Position numbers and translations under genes: made by a program
Notes under the pieces: model-generated
Databases searched by the model: none
What the model was told of the DNA's origin: nothing
What the model saw: only the letters and a program-made list of their open reading frames with translations
In this document: positions 23,707 to 31,958 of the stretch, in pieces
Numbering within the stretch: position 1 is the stretch's first letter
Layout of the letters: each line of letters starts with the position of its first letter
NCBI GenBank assembly: GCA_035497315.1
Contig: DATJDU010000084.1
Span: forward strand, 1 to 64,000
Length of the DNA: 64,000 bases
Direction of reading: 5' to 3'
DNA from: Andeanibacterium sp035497315
Lineage (GTDB): Bacteria; Pseudomonadota; Alphaproteobacteria; Sphingomonadales; Sphingomonadaceae

Positions 23707-24240
23707 TCAGCCCTTCCAGGTCCGCCGCTCTTCCGCCTGGCGGAGCACTTCGTAAGCGACCTGGATCGCCTGGAAGGTCCGGGCGGCCTCCGCGTCACCC
23801 GGGCGAACGTCGGGGTGGACTTCCTTGGCCCGTGCCCGCCATGCCCGCTTAACCGCTTCGAAATCCGCATCGGATTCCAGCCCCAGCACCTCCAGCGCGC
23901 GCATCTCGTCGCTGCTGCGGCTGCCGTCGCCCGAACCGCCCCAGCCATAATGCGATGCCTCGGCATAGCCGGAATTGGCGCGCTGCTCACTCTGGGTGCG
24001 GGCCTGGGTCTCTTCCTCGTCCAGCCCTTCGAAATAATTCCAGTTCGAGTTGTATTCCGCCGCATGACGCTGGCAGAAATACCACCGGTCCGGGCTGTTT
24101 GGCGATTTGGGCGCGGGGCAATTGCCCGGCTCGGTGCAGCCATGCCGATCGCACAGGCGCACAGTCGCCGCCTCGCGCGAGCTGCCATAGCCGCGCCAGC
24201 GGGGAAAGCCCCAGTCGAGCGTTCTTTTCGCGCGGCTCAT
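23707..24240 (-). CDS. J-domain (DnaJ-like) protein with Cys/His-rich N-terminus
   Basis: Encodes 177 aa. The C-terminal ~65 residues are a J-domain: A-L-E-V-L-G-L-E-S-D-A-D-F-E-A-V-K-R-A-W-R-A-R-A-K-E-V-H-P-D-V, containing the invariant HPD, then A-R-T-F-Q-A-I-Q-V-A-Y-E-V-L. The N-terminal part has C-D-R-H-G-C and C-P-A-P, W-Y-F-C-Q-R-H-A-A-E-Y-N, a possible small zinc-binding module. This layout (J-domain at the C-terminus, no G/F or substrate-binding domains) is the class III co-chaperone form common in alphaproteobacteria. It would stimulate DnaK ATPase. It converges with the DASS transporter. Confidence 0.88.
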   Translation of the reverse strand: MSRAKRTLDWGFPRWRGYGSSREAATVRLCDRHGCTEPGNCPAPKSPNSPDRWYFCQRHAAEYNSNWNYFEGLDEEETQARTQSEQRANSGYAEASHYGWGGSGDGSRSSDEMRALEVLGLESDADFEAVKRAWRARAKEVHPDVRPGDAEAARTFQAIQVAYEVLRQAEERRTWKG

Positions 24241-24384
24241 CGAGTGGATTCCTTGAACATCGGCCAATAATAGGGACGCACCCCTGCCATGCAATGGGCG
24301 GCTGCGCGACACTTTGTGACACTTGCTGCATTGCAAAACGAAAATGGGGAACTATCTGCCAAGGCGAGGAGTTACCCTTTCGCC

Positions 24385-24600
24385 GTGAGCAAGCAACTCG
24401 CCATTTCCGCAGCCTTCTCCGTCTTTGCAATGACGGCGTTCGTGCTGTTTGCAACCCCTTCCACATCGGGGGGCCAAAGCGGCGTGCCCGGCGCGCAGGG
24501 GATGATGGAAAGCATTGCGGGCGCCCCGATCGAAATCGAAGCGCCCGCGAAATTGCCGCAACTCCCGCAAATGCCGAAGCTGCCCTTCCTCGCCGATTAG
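24385..24600 (+). CDS. Small secreted or membrane-anchored protein of unknown function
   Basis: Encodes 71 aa from a GTG, with GAGGAG 13 bases upstream. Residues ~5-25 are hydrophobic (A-I-S-A-A-F-S-V-F-A-M-T-A-F-V-L-F-A) and could be a signal peptide or anchor. The tail is Pro/Leu-rich with a repeated L-P-Q-L/M-P-Q-M/L-P-K pattern. Its stop overlaps the pal stop (convergent, two bases shared), which supports a selected gene end. No family is recognised. The start is uncertain because the Shine-Dalgarno spacing is long. Confidence 0.5.
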   Translation: MSKQLAISAAFSVFAMTAFVLFATPSTSGGQSGVPGAQGMMESIAGAPIEIEAPAKLPQLPQMPKLPFLAD

Positions 24601-25118
24601 TCGATCGTAATCGTCGCCGCACGGCGGTTCTGGGCCCAGGCGGATTCATTGGAACCCAATGCCACCGGGCGTTCCTTGCCATAGCTGACGGTCGAAAGAC
24701 GCGAAGCGTCCACGCCCAGACTGACGAGGTAGTTCTTGGCCGCATTGGCCCGACGCTCGCCCAGGGCGATATTGTAGTCACGCGTGCCGCGCTCGTCGCA
24801 ATGGCCTTCGATGGTGGCGCGCTTGGCCGGATAACGCTGCAGCCACTCTGCCTGAGTGCGCAAGGCGGCCTGATCGGTGGCATCGACATCGAACTTGTCG
24901 GTATCGAAATAGATCACGTTGCGGCCCTGCATCTGCGCCAGGAAATCCGCATTGCTGCCCGGGATCGGGCCGCTCGGCGCAGGCGTGGGGCGCGGGGCCG
25001 GAGTGGGCGTGGCCACCGTCGCCGGCTGCGGGGGCAACTGCTCGGGCGCGGCGTTCTTGCTGCAACCGGCGAGTGCGATCGCACCGGCGAGGGCGGCGAC
25101 GGAAACGAAACGTTGCAT
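24597..25118 (-). CDS. pal: Peptidoglycan-associated lipoprotein Pal
   Basis: Encodes 173 aa. The signal ends in the lipobox L-A-L-A-G-C (Cys ~19), followed by a Pro-rich linker and an OmpA-like peptidoglycan-binding domain with Y-F-D-T-D-K-F-D-V-D, E-G-H-C-D-E-R-G-T-R-D-Y-N-I-A-L-G-E-R-R-A and a final V-S-Y-G-K-E-R-P-V-A-L-G. Pal is the outer-membrane end of the Tol-Pal system, binding peptidoglycan and TolB to keep the envelope attached at the division site. It is the last gene of the tol operon, 63 bases after tolB. Confidence 0.96.
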   Translation of the reverse strand: MQRFVSVAALAGAIALAGCSKNAAPEQLPPQPATVATPTPAPRPTPAPSGPIPGSNADFLAQMQGRNVIYFDTDKFDVDATDQAALRTQAEWLQRYPAKRATIEGHCDERGTRDYNIALGERRANAAKNYLVSLGVDASRLSTVSYGKERPVALGSNESAWAQNRRAATITID

Positions 25119-25181
25119 GCTTTCTCTCCTAACAAAGGGGCCAACAGGAGGGTTAGCCGGATAAATTCTAATGTATCACTT

Positions 25182-26570
25182 TTACGGCAGAACCGGACCC
25201 CACGCAGGATCGGATGCGCCAACAGGAGTGGGCAGCCTGCGTTCGTTGCGTCCGGTAATATCTACCTGCCACAGCGAACCTTCACCTGAATTACGGGTCG
25301 TACGGAAGAACTGCACGATCCGGCCATTGGGCGACCATGTGGGCGCCTCGTCCTGCCAGCTGTCGGTCAGGTGGCGCACATTCCTGCCATCGGGCGTCAT
25401 CACCGCGATGCGGAAATTACCCACGATATGAGTAAAGGCGATCTGGTCGCCGCGCGGGCTCCATTCCGGCGTTGCGCCGCGTCCGCCGAAGAAGGAAATA
25501 CGCTTCTGGTTCGAACCATCGGCATTCATCACATATATCTGCTGTGTGCCGGAACGGTCGCTTTCGAACACGATCTTGCTGCCGTCGGGCGAATAGGAAC
25601 CACCCACATCGATCCCCGGGCTGTCGGTCAGTCTGGCGCTTTGCCCACCCTGGGCAGGCACGCGATAGATATCGGTATTGCCGCCCACCGCCATGGAATA
25701 GAGAATCCACTTGCCATCGGGCGACCAGCGCGGGGCAAAGGTGGGATTGTTGTTGCGCGCCACCAGATGCTGCTTACCGGTGCCGATATCGTAGATATAG
25801 ATGCTGGGATTGCCGTTCAGATAGCTGAGATAGACGATCTGCTTGTAATCCGGCGAATAACGCGGGGTCAGCGCAGTAGCCTGCCCATTGGTGATGAAAC
25901 GGTGGTTCGCGCCATCGGAATCCATGATCGCCAGCCGCTTGATCCGGTGATCCTTGGGGCCGGTTTCGGCGATATAGGCGATCTTGCTGTCGAAGAACGG
26001 GCTCTCACCCGACAGGCGCGAATAGACGAGGTCGGCGCATTTATGCGCCGCGCGGCGCCAGTCGCTGGGCGGAACCACCCAGCCTTCGCGCACCAGTTCG
26101 TTCTTCAGCGTGATGTCATAGAGATAGCAGCCTACGGTCAACCGCCCGTCCGTACCCGCGCGGACATAGCCATGCACCAGCATCTCCGCGCTGCGCGCCT
26201 GCCAGGCAGACCAATTGGGCGCAGTGATTTCCGTATAGGCCGGGCGCGGCAGGCTGTCCGGCCCCACCGGGCGGAACAAGCCGTTGTTCTTGAGATCCGC
26301 CGTGATTACCCGCGCCAGTTCGCGCCCCAGCGCGGCGGTGCCTTCCGTATTGGCGGCTGTGGGCACATTGGAGTTGGTAGCGAAGGACGGAATGGCGATG
26401 CCGAGATCCTGCCATGCGCCTTCATAGGAAATCGAGCCGGTCAGGCCACCTTCCTCCTCGGGCCCATCGGCAACCGGCACTGCCGCCGGATCGGACGGCG
26501 AGCCTCCTTCGGCCTGAGCGAAAAGCGGGGTCGCGGCAAAGAGCAGAATGAGGGCCAGAGTCTTTTTCAT
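25182..26570 (-). CDS. tolB: Tol-Pal system protein TolB
   Basis: Encodes 462 aa. A signal peptide (M-K-K-T-L-A-L-I-L-L-F-A-A-T-P-L-F-A-Q-A) is followed by the TolB N-terminal domain and a six-bladed beta-propeller, whose blades show repeated P-R-Y-S-P-D, P-R-W-S-P-D-G-K-W-I, G-G-S-Y-S-P-D-G-S-K-I, P-E-W-S-P-R-G-D-Q-I and P-T-W-S-P-N-G-R. TolB is periplasmic and connects TolA and Pal during envelope constriction. The ATG overlaps the tolA stop (ATGA), which fixes the start. A long in-frame extension upstream lies within tolA and is ignored. Confidence 0.96.
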   Translation of the reverse strand: MKKTLALILLFAATPLFAQAEGGSPSDPAAVPVADGPEEEGGLTGSISYEGAWQDLGIAIPSFATNSNVPTAANTEGTAALGRELARVITADLKNNGLFRPVGPDSLPRPAYTEITAPNWSAWQARSAEMLVHGYVRAGTDGRLTVGCYLYDITLKNELVREGWVVPPSDWRRAAHKCADLVYSRLSGESPFFDSKIAYIAETGPKDHRIKRLAIMDSDGANHRFITNGQATALTPRYSPDYKQIVYLSYLNGNPSIYIYDIGTGKQHLVARNNNPTFAPRWSPDGKWILYSMAVGGNTDIYRVPAQGGQSARLTDSPGIDVGGSYSPDGSKIVFESDRSGTQQIYVMNADGSNQKRISFFGGRGATPEWSPRGDQIAFTHIVGNFRIAVMTPDGRNVRHLTDSWQDEAPTWSPNGRIVQFFRTTRNSGEGSLWQVDITGRNERRLPTPVGASDPAWGPVLP

Positions 26571-27439
26571 TGTGAAAGCTTCCAGTCGAAATCGAGAGGG
26601 CCGACCGACTTCCAGGCCTCGTAATATTGGGGATCGAGGTTGAAGGGCGCGGCGAGTTGGATTGCGCGAACCGCCAGTTCGGCATGGCGCCCGGCCTGGG
26701 GCCGATTGGTGTCGGTCACATTGCGCTGGGTAACCACCGTCGGCCGGCCGGCAAGTGTGCCGTCCGGATTGAGGCGGAACCTGATGACCGTGACGAGCTT
26801 TTCCGCATCGGCGCCCGAAGGCGGCTGCCAATGCGGACGAATCTCGCGGGCGATCTGGGAAAAGAGCGAAGCCTTCACACCAGCGCCGATCTGGGAAGCG
26901 GGGACCAGCGCCGCCGCTTCGCTATCCCCAGCGCCCTTAAGGAAATTGTCGCCCAGACGGCTTCCGCCCCCGGCCTTGGTGGCCTGTGGCTGAGGTGGCG
27001 TGGGCGGGCGCTTGACCGGCGGCGGCGTGACCGCGCGCTGCTGCGCAGCGGGCGAAACGCGCGGCGGATCGGGCTTTCGTTCCGACTTGGGAGAAGGCTT
27101 GGCGGTCGGTTTGGCTGAAGGTTTGGGCTTCGGCTGGGGTTTGGGTTCCGGCTTTGGCACCGGCTTCGGCTCGGGAGCCGGCGCGGGCGGCGGCGCGGGT
27201 TCCGGATTTTCGGCGAGTGTAGGCGCCACTGCCGCCTGCGCCTCTTGCGCAATTTGCGGGCCTTCATTCACCAGACCCGCATCCTCGGCCAGGCTCACTG
27301 TCACGCGCGGCGGAGGCGGAATGATCGCAGGCGCGCGCAAGGCATGGATAGTCAACGCGACGATCAGCGCAAGATGCGCCGCGATCGCCATGACCAGCCC
27401 GACCAGTTCGTCGCTGCGGAGGCGGGGGAGTGCAATCAT
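26567..27439 (-). CDS. tolA: TolA-like energy-transducing protein
   Basis: Encodes 290 aa in TolA layout: one N-terminal membrane helix (residues ~12-34), a long Pro/Lys/Ala-rich periplasmic spacer (repeated P-K-P, P-A-P, residues ~70-160), and a C-terminal globular domain (A-R-E-I-R-P-H-W-Q-P-P, V-V-T-Q-R-N-V). TolA uses the proton-motive force of TolQR to contact TolB/Pal. The spacer is shorter and more Pro-rich than the helical one in E. coli, as usual in alphaproteobacteria. The stop overlaps the tolB start and it lies 9 bases after tolR. Confidence 0.92.
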   Translation of the reverse strand: MIALPRLRSDELVGLVMAIAAHLALIVALTIHALRAPAIIPPPPRVTVSLAEDAGLVNEGPQIAQEAQAAVAPTLAENPEPAPPPAPAPEPKPVPKPEPKPQPKPKPSAKPTAKPSPKSERKPDPPRVSPAAQQRAVTPPPVKRPPTPPQPQATKAGGGSRLGDNFLKGAGDSEAAALVPASQIGAGVKASLFSQIAREIRPHWQPPSGADAEKLVTVIRFRLNPDGTLAGRPTVVTQRNVTDTNRPQAGRHAELAVRAIQLAAPFNLDPQYYEAWKSVGPLDFDWKLSQ

Positions 27440-27448
27440 GCCAAAACG

Positions 27449-27900
<452 letters not shown>

Positions 27901-27901
<1 letters not shown>

Positions 27902-28602
27902 CAGATACGCTCCAGATCGCGGCTCAGCTTCGCGCCGAAGCGGTCTGCAAAGCGCTGCAGGCCGGCCTCGAACAGGCTCACGCGGTTGCTGAAGCGGTTA
28001 TAGGCGATCACTGCCGGAATGGCGGCAAACAGCCCGATAGCCGTGGCAAAAAGCGCCTCCGAAATACCGGGCGCGACCACCGCCAGCGAGGAATTCTGTT
28101 GCTGGCCGATCTGGAAGAAGCTGTTCATGATACCCCAGACGGTACCGAACAGACCCACGAAGGGTGCGACCGAACCGGTGGTGGCCAGGAAGTTGAGTCG
28201 GGCGGCCAGACTATCGGATTCTCGGGCGACCTCCCCTTCCATCGTAACGGCAACGCGCTGGCGTACACCTTCCCGGTCGAACCCGCCGCGTGCGGTGGAT
28301 TTGCGGAATTCGGCCAGTCCGGCCGCTGCGACGGCGGCAGAGGGAATCTGCTGGCGGCGACGCTCGCCCAGCAATGCTTCGGGATTATCCAGGCTGAGAA
28401 ACTCGCCCTCGAAATCTGCGCAGCGGCGCTTCACCGAACCCATGCGCAGGCTGAATGACACGATGATGGTCCACACCCACATGCTGGCGAGCAGCAGCCC
28501 GCCCATCACCACCTGCACTACGATATCGGCATCGAGAAACAGCTGGATCGGATCGAGACGGCTGGGCGCGGAAGAAGCGGCCAGGAAAGCAAGCTGGGTC
28601 AT
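27901..28602 (-). CDS. tolQ: Tol-Pal system proton-channel subunit TolQ
   Basis: Encodes 233 aa of the TolQ/ExbB/MotA family. Three membrane helices are visible: V-V-Q-V-V-M-G-G-L-L-L-A-S-M-W-V-W near the N-terminus, then V-A-P-F-V-G-L-F-G-T-V-W-G-I-M (the conserved proton-path segment) and A-L-F-A-T-A-I-G-L-F-A-A-I-P-A-V-I-A-Y-N. It forms the pentameric stator that, with TolR, uses the proton gradient at the inner membrane. It overlaps ybgC by four bases (ATGA) and tolR by one. Confidence 0.96.
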
Positions 28603-29069
28603 GCGGTTCCTTCTGAATCAATCAGGGTGGCGAAAGCCTCGCGCCATGCAGCTGGCTGGCGACGGGGACGACCTTCGGGAGAAATAAAACCGACGCGGAC
28701 ATCCGCCTCGGCCAGGAGAGCACCATCGCGAAACGCCTTCTGGCGCAGGGTAACGCTGGCCGCGCCAATATCGAGCGCATGGCTTTCGATCCGCACTGCA
28801 TCGTCGAGCCGGGCCGGTGCGGCGAAGCGGATCGTCAGTCCCGCCACGGCATAGACGCCCTCGCCCATTTCCTGCGCGGCACGCTGGTCGATCCCCAGCA
28901 GGCGCAGCATGTCGGAACGCGCCCGTTCAAACCAGCGTAGATAATTCGCGTGATAGACCACGCCGGACAGGTCGGTATCCTCATAATAAACGCGCACGGC
29001 AAACTGGTGGCGCCACCTGCCGTTCGGGCCATCGAAGCGGCCGGTGTGGGGTTCGATCTGCGTCACCAT
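28599..29069 (-). CDS. ybgC: Tol-Pal-associated acyl-CoA thioesterase YbgC
   Basis: Encodes 156 aa of the hot-dog-fold 4HBT thioesterase family. The catalytic Asp region Y-Y-E-D-T-D-L-S-G-V-V-Y-H-A-N-Y-L-R-W-F-E-R-A-R is complete. YbgC hydrolyses short-chain acyl-CoA or acyl-ACP and is the usual first gene of tol operons. The ATG at 29069 (M-V-T-Q) has GGGAG five bases upstream; an in-frame TTG 12 bases earlier is rejected. It is coupled to tolQ by an ATGA overlap. Confidence 0.93.
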   Translation of the reverse strand: MVTQIEPHTGRFDGPNGRWRHQFAVRVYYEDTDLSGVVYHANYLRWFERARSDMLRLLGIDQRAAQEMGEGVYAVAGLTIRFAAPARLDDAVRIESHALDIGAASVTLRQKAFRDGALLAEADVRVGFISPEGRPRRQPAAWREAFATLIDSEGTA

Positions 29070-29157
29070 GCTCTCCCACAACGGTTTAACCCTTTGCCGA
29101 CTCGCTCGGCAAGGACGGCTTTTTTACATTGTGAGATGAACCGTTGATGGCCCGCGT

Positions 29158-29538
29158 TCAGCGGAGCAGCATCGGCCCCAAAGGCTGTCCGCCAAACAGG
29201 TGAACATGCAAATGCGGCACTTCCTGCCCGCCGTCGGCGCCCAGATTGGACAGCAGGCGATAGCCAGGCCCGACCAGCCCCAGCTCGCGCGCGACATGTC
29301 CCACCGCGCGCACGAAGCCCGCGATCTCCTCCGCCCCGGCACGAGCGGAAAAATCGTCCCAGCTCACATAGGCGCCCTTGGGGATCACCAGGACGTGAAC
29401 CGGCGCCTGCGGAGCGATATCGTGAAATGCCAGTACCCATTCGTCTTCATAGACGGTGCGGTTGGGAATTTCCCCGCGCAGAATCTTCGCGAAGATATTC
29501 TGATCGTCATAAGGCAGGGTGGCATCGATCGGCATCAT
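29158..29538 (-). CDS. HIT-family (histidine triad) nucleotide-binding protein
   Basis: Encodes 126 aa. The histidine triad motif H-L-H-V-H-L-F-G-G lies near the C-terminus, with upstream V-H-V-L-V-I-P-K-G and the N-terminal D-D-Q-N-I-F-A-K-I-L-R-G-E-I-P typical of HinT-type members. These hydrolyse nucleoside phosphoramidates and related compounds in the cytoplasm. The start overlaps the hisE stop by four bases (ATGA), so it is the distal gene of the histidine cluster, a linkage common in alphaproteobacteria. Confidence 0.93.
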   Translation of the reverse strand: MMPIDATLPYDDQNIFAKILRGEIPNRTVYEDEWVLAFHDIAPQAPVHVLVIPKGAYVSWDDFSARAGAEEIAGFVRAVGHVARELGLVGPGYRLLSNLGADGGQEVPHLHVHLFGGQPLGPMLLR

Positions 29539-29849
29539 TCGCTCCGCGAGGCTTTTTCAACCAGACCCGAGGTACCCTCGCGCCGGTCCAGCTCGGCCAT
29601 CACGGCGGCAAGCGGAACCTGTTTTTCGGCAAGCAGCACCATCAGGTGGAACAACATGTCGGCCGCTTCGCCAACCAGTTCCTCCTCGCTGCCGGAAAGG
29701 GCGGCGATCACCGTCTCCACCGCTTCCTCGCCCAGCTTGCGTGCAATCACCGGCAGGCCGCGCGCATGGAGCTTGGCGACATAGCTGGCGTCGGGTGAGG
29801 CACCCATGCGCTGGGCAACGGTCTGTTCGAGGCGGATAAGCGTGTCCAT
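29535..29849 (-). CDS. hisE: Phosphoribosyl-ATP diphosphatase
   Basis: Encodes 104 aa. The all-alpha nucleotide-pyrophosphohydrolase signature is complete: K-L-G-E-E-A-V-E-T-V-I-A-A-L (first metal-binding helix) and E-L-V-G-E-A-A-D-M-L-F-H-L-M-V-L-L (second). HisE performs the second step of histidine synthesis, converting PR-ATP to PR-AMP. It is separate from HisI, as in most alphaproteobacteria. The ATG at 29849 (M-D-T-L-I-R-L-E) is preferred over a GTG six bases upstream. Confidence 0.95.
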   Translation of the reverse strand: MDTLIRLEQTVAQRMGASPDASYVAKLHARGLPVIARKLGEEAVETVIAALSGSEEELVGEAADMLFHLMVLLAEKQVPLAAVMAELDRREGTSGLVEKASRSE

Positions 29850-29929
29850 GGTCACGCGACATGGACAGGGCGCGCGGCCCGGTCAAGCATTTGACGGCGG
29901 CATTGAGATAGGCAGTGGCCGTGCAGGCC

Positions 29930-30121
29930 TTACTTGCGGTGCTTTCCGCGATCTTTGGGACGCATCCCGCCCCGCCAGCCGACGATCACGCCGATAATCC
30001 CCAACGCGAAGAGCGTGAGGGCAGAGCCTTCGGGCACCTGCGCCCCATCGCCGGCCAGCACGGGAGCTGCGGCGCAAAGCGCGGGAAGCATTGAAAGCAG
30101 GCGGGTCACGATCAGTTTCAT
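29930..30121 (-). CDS. Minimal secreted protein with PEP-CTERM-like sorting signal
   Basis: Encodes 63 aa. A signal peptide (T-R-L-L-S-M-L-P-A-L-C-A-A-A-P-V-L-A) is followed after about five residues by V-P-E-G-S-A-L-T-L-F-A-L-G-I-I-G-V-I-V-G-W and then a basic tail (R-P-K-D-R-G-K-H-R-K). This is the tripartite V-P-x-x / hydrophobic helix / basic tail of PEP-CTERM-like sorting signals, with almost no mature protein. It lies between hisF and hisE with spacers of 123 and 80 bases, so it may have its own promoter. A second protein with a related anchor is at 42561. The function is unknown. Confidence 0.6.
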   Translation of the reverse strand: MKLIVTRLLSMLPALCAAAPVLAGDGAQVPEGSALTLFALGIIGVIVGWRGGMRPKDRGKHRK

Positions 30122-30244
30122 CGGAAATCTTAACGCAAGGCATGTGCCATCGCCCGGCATTCAGCCTGCAGAGCGTGACTTGCTGGTTAACGCAGAGCGC
30201 ACGACGGAGGGGTTTGTAAGCCGGGCCGACAGTTTCGGGCCAAA

Positions 30245-31003
30245 TCAGCCCCGCGCCGGCAGCCCCGCCGCGCGCAGGGCCGCATGGGCATCGGCGATGG
30301 AATAGGTGCCGAAATGGAAGATCGAGGCCGCCAGGACCGCACTCGCCCCGCCTTGCGTCACGCCTTCCACCAGATGATCCAGCGTGCCGACGCCGCCGCT
30401 GGCGATCACCGGCACGGAAACCGCATCGGCAATGGTGCGGGTGAGCTTGAGGTCATAGCCCTTCTGCGTGCCGTCCCCGTCCATCGAGGTGACGAGCAAT
30501 TCGCCCGCACCCATCCGGGCCAGCTTCACCGCATGTTCCACCGCGTCGATCCCGGTTGCGCGGCGGCCGCCATGGGTGAAGATTTCCCAGTGATCGTGGC
30601 TCCAGCGCGCATCGACCGAGGCGACGATGCACTGGCTGCCCATGCGCTCGGCAATCTCGCTCACAACTTCGGGGCGCGTGACGGCGGCGGAATTGACCGC
30701 CACCTTGTCGGCGCCCGCCAGCAGCAGCGCCCGGGCATCCTCCACACTGCGCACTCCGCCGCCCACGGTCAGCGGCATGAAGCACACTTCCGCCGTGCGG
30801 CGCACGATATCGATCAGCGTGCCCCGCCCTTCATGGGTGGCGGAAATATCGAGGAAGCACAGCTCATCCGCGCCCGCCGCATCATAGGCACGGGCCTGCT
30901 CCACCGGATCGCCGGCATCCTTCAGATCGACGAAATTGACACCCTTCACCACGCGGCCATCGGCCACGTCGAGACAGGGAATGACGCGAATGCGGACGGT
31001 CAT
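30245..31003 (-). CDS. hisF: Imidazole glycerol phosphate synthase cyclase subunit HisF
   Basis: Encodes 252 aa, a (beta/alpha)8 barrel. The N-terminus R-V-I-P-C-L-D-V-A-D-G-R-V-V-K-G-V-N-F with catalytic Asp, the phosphate-binding V-G-G-G-V-R-S, S-V-D-A-R, T-S-M-D-G-D-G-T and I-A-S-G-G-V-G are all present. HisF cyclises PRFAR with ammonia from HisH to give IGP and AICAR. The ATG overlaps the stop of the small membrane-protein gene (ATGA), showing tight coupling in the his operon. Confidence 0.97.
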   Translation of the reverse strand: MTVRIRVIPCLDVADGRVVKGVNFVDLKDAGDPVEQARAYDAAGADELCFLDISATHEGRGTLIDIVRRTAEVCFMPLTVGGGVRSVEDARALLLAGADKVAVNSAAVTRPEVVSEIAERMGSQCIVASVDARWSHDHWEIFTHGGRRATGIDAVEHAVKLARMGAGELLVTSMDGDGTQKGYDLKLTRTIADAVSVPVIASGGVGTLDHLVEGVTQGGASAVLAASIFHFGTYSIADAHAALRAAGLPARG

Positions 31004-31233
31004 GCGAGCACCCACCTATTGATCAAAACAGCGGCAGGCAAAGCGACACCGGCCATGTTCCACAATGCCGCCAACGCAAAGAGCTGGGGTTCAGTCCCAT
31101 ATCCGAACTTCATGGCCGGGAACTTCGGCGGAAGGGCCGGCTGCATCAAGCCAGTCCGCAATCCGGCAACCAGCTTCGCCGCGCAATAGACCGCGATCAG
31201 AAGGCCGATGATCGGAAGCAGGATTTGCGTCAT
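31000..31233 (-). CDS. Small two-helix membrane protein inside the his operon
   Basis: Encodes 77 aa with two hydrophobic segments, residues ~4-22 (L-L-P-I-I-G-L-L-I-A-V-Y-C-A-A-K-L-V-A-G) and ~51-70 (L-F-A-L-A-A-L-W-N-M-A-G-V-A-L-P-A-A-V). They are linked by a loop rich in Pro and Lys. No family is recognised. It begins by sharing one base with the hisA stop (TGATG) and ends with an ATGA overlap with hisF, so it is translated as part of the histidine operon. No known histidine enzyme is an inner-membrane protein, so its presence is unexplained. Confidence 0.7.
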   Translation of the reverse strand: MTQILLPIIGLLIAVYCAAKLVAGLRTGLMQPALPPKFPAMKFGYGTEPQLFALAALWNMAGVALPAAVLINRWVLA

Positions 31234-31958
31234 CAGCGCCCCGCCATCTGGATCGCAGCAGCCAGATCGAGCCGCCCTTCATACAGCGCCCGCCCGGTGA
31301 TCACACCTTCGATCCCGTCATCCGCATGGATGGTCAGCAGGCGGATATCGTCCAGCCCCTTGACCCCGCCGCTGGCGATCACGGGAATGTCCACGCGCCG
31401 TGCGAGGTCCACCGTCGCCTCGATATTCACGCCCTTGAGCAGGCCGTCGCGGCCGATGTCGGTGAACAGCAGGCTGGCAACGCCCGCATCCTCGAACCGG
31501 CGGGCGAGATCGACCACGGGCACGTCGGACACATCGGCCCAGCCCTCGGTCGCGACCATGCCGTCCTTCGCGTCCACTGCCACCACGATCCCGCCAGGGA
31601 ATTCGCGCGCCATGTCCTTCACGAATTCCGGGTCTTTCAGCGCGGCGGAACCCATCACCACGCGGGCCACGCCCAGCTCGAACCAGCCTTCCACCGCTTC
31701 GCGATTGCGGATGCCGCCGCCCAGCTGGACATAGCCGGGGAAGGCCTCGACGATCGCTTCCACTGCCTCGCGGTTTTCCGCGCGGCCCGCAAAGCTGCCG
31801 TCCAGATCCACCACATGCAGATGCTGCGCGCCCGCTTCGGCGAAGATCAGCGCCTGCGCGGCGGGATTGTCGCCATAGATGGTCGCGCGGTTCATATCGC
31901 CTTCGGCAAGGCGCACCACCTGTCCGCCCTTGAGGTCGATGGCGGGAAATACGATCAC
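31233..31958 (-). CDS. hisA: Phosphoribosylformimino-AICAR phosphate isomerase HisA
   Basis: Encodes 241 aa from a GTG start overlapping the hisH stop (GTGA), reading M-I-V-F-P-A-I-D-L-K-G-G-Q-V-V-R-L. The barrel fold shows V-V-D-L-D-G-S-F-A-G, L-G-G-G-I-R, V-D-A-K-D-G-M-V-A, F-T-D-I-G-R-D-G-L-L and A-S-G-G-V-K. HisA carries out the Amadori rearrangement of ProFAR to PRFAR. The upstream in-frame extension lies inside hisH and is not used. It is followed at once by the small membrane protein. Confidence 0.97.
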   Translation of the reverse strand: MIVFPAIDLKGGQVVRLAEGDMNRATIYGDNPAAQALIFAEAGAQHLHVVDLDGSFAGRAENREAVEAIVEAFPGYVQLGGGIRNREAVEGWFELGVARVVMGSAALKDPEFVKDMAREFPGGIVVAVDAKDGMVATEGWADVSDVPVVDLARRFEDAGVASLLFTDIGRDGLLKGVNIEATVDLARRVDIPVIASGGVKGLDDIRLLTIHADDGIEGVITGRALYEGRLDLAAAIQMAGR

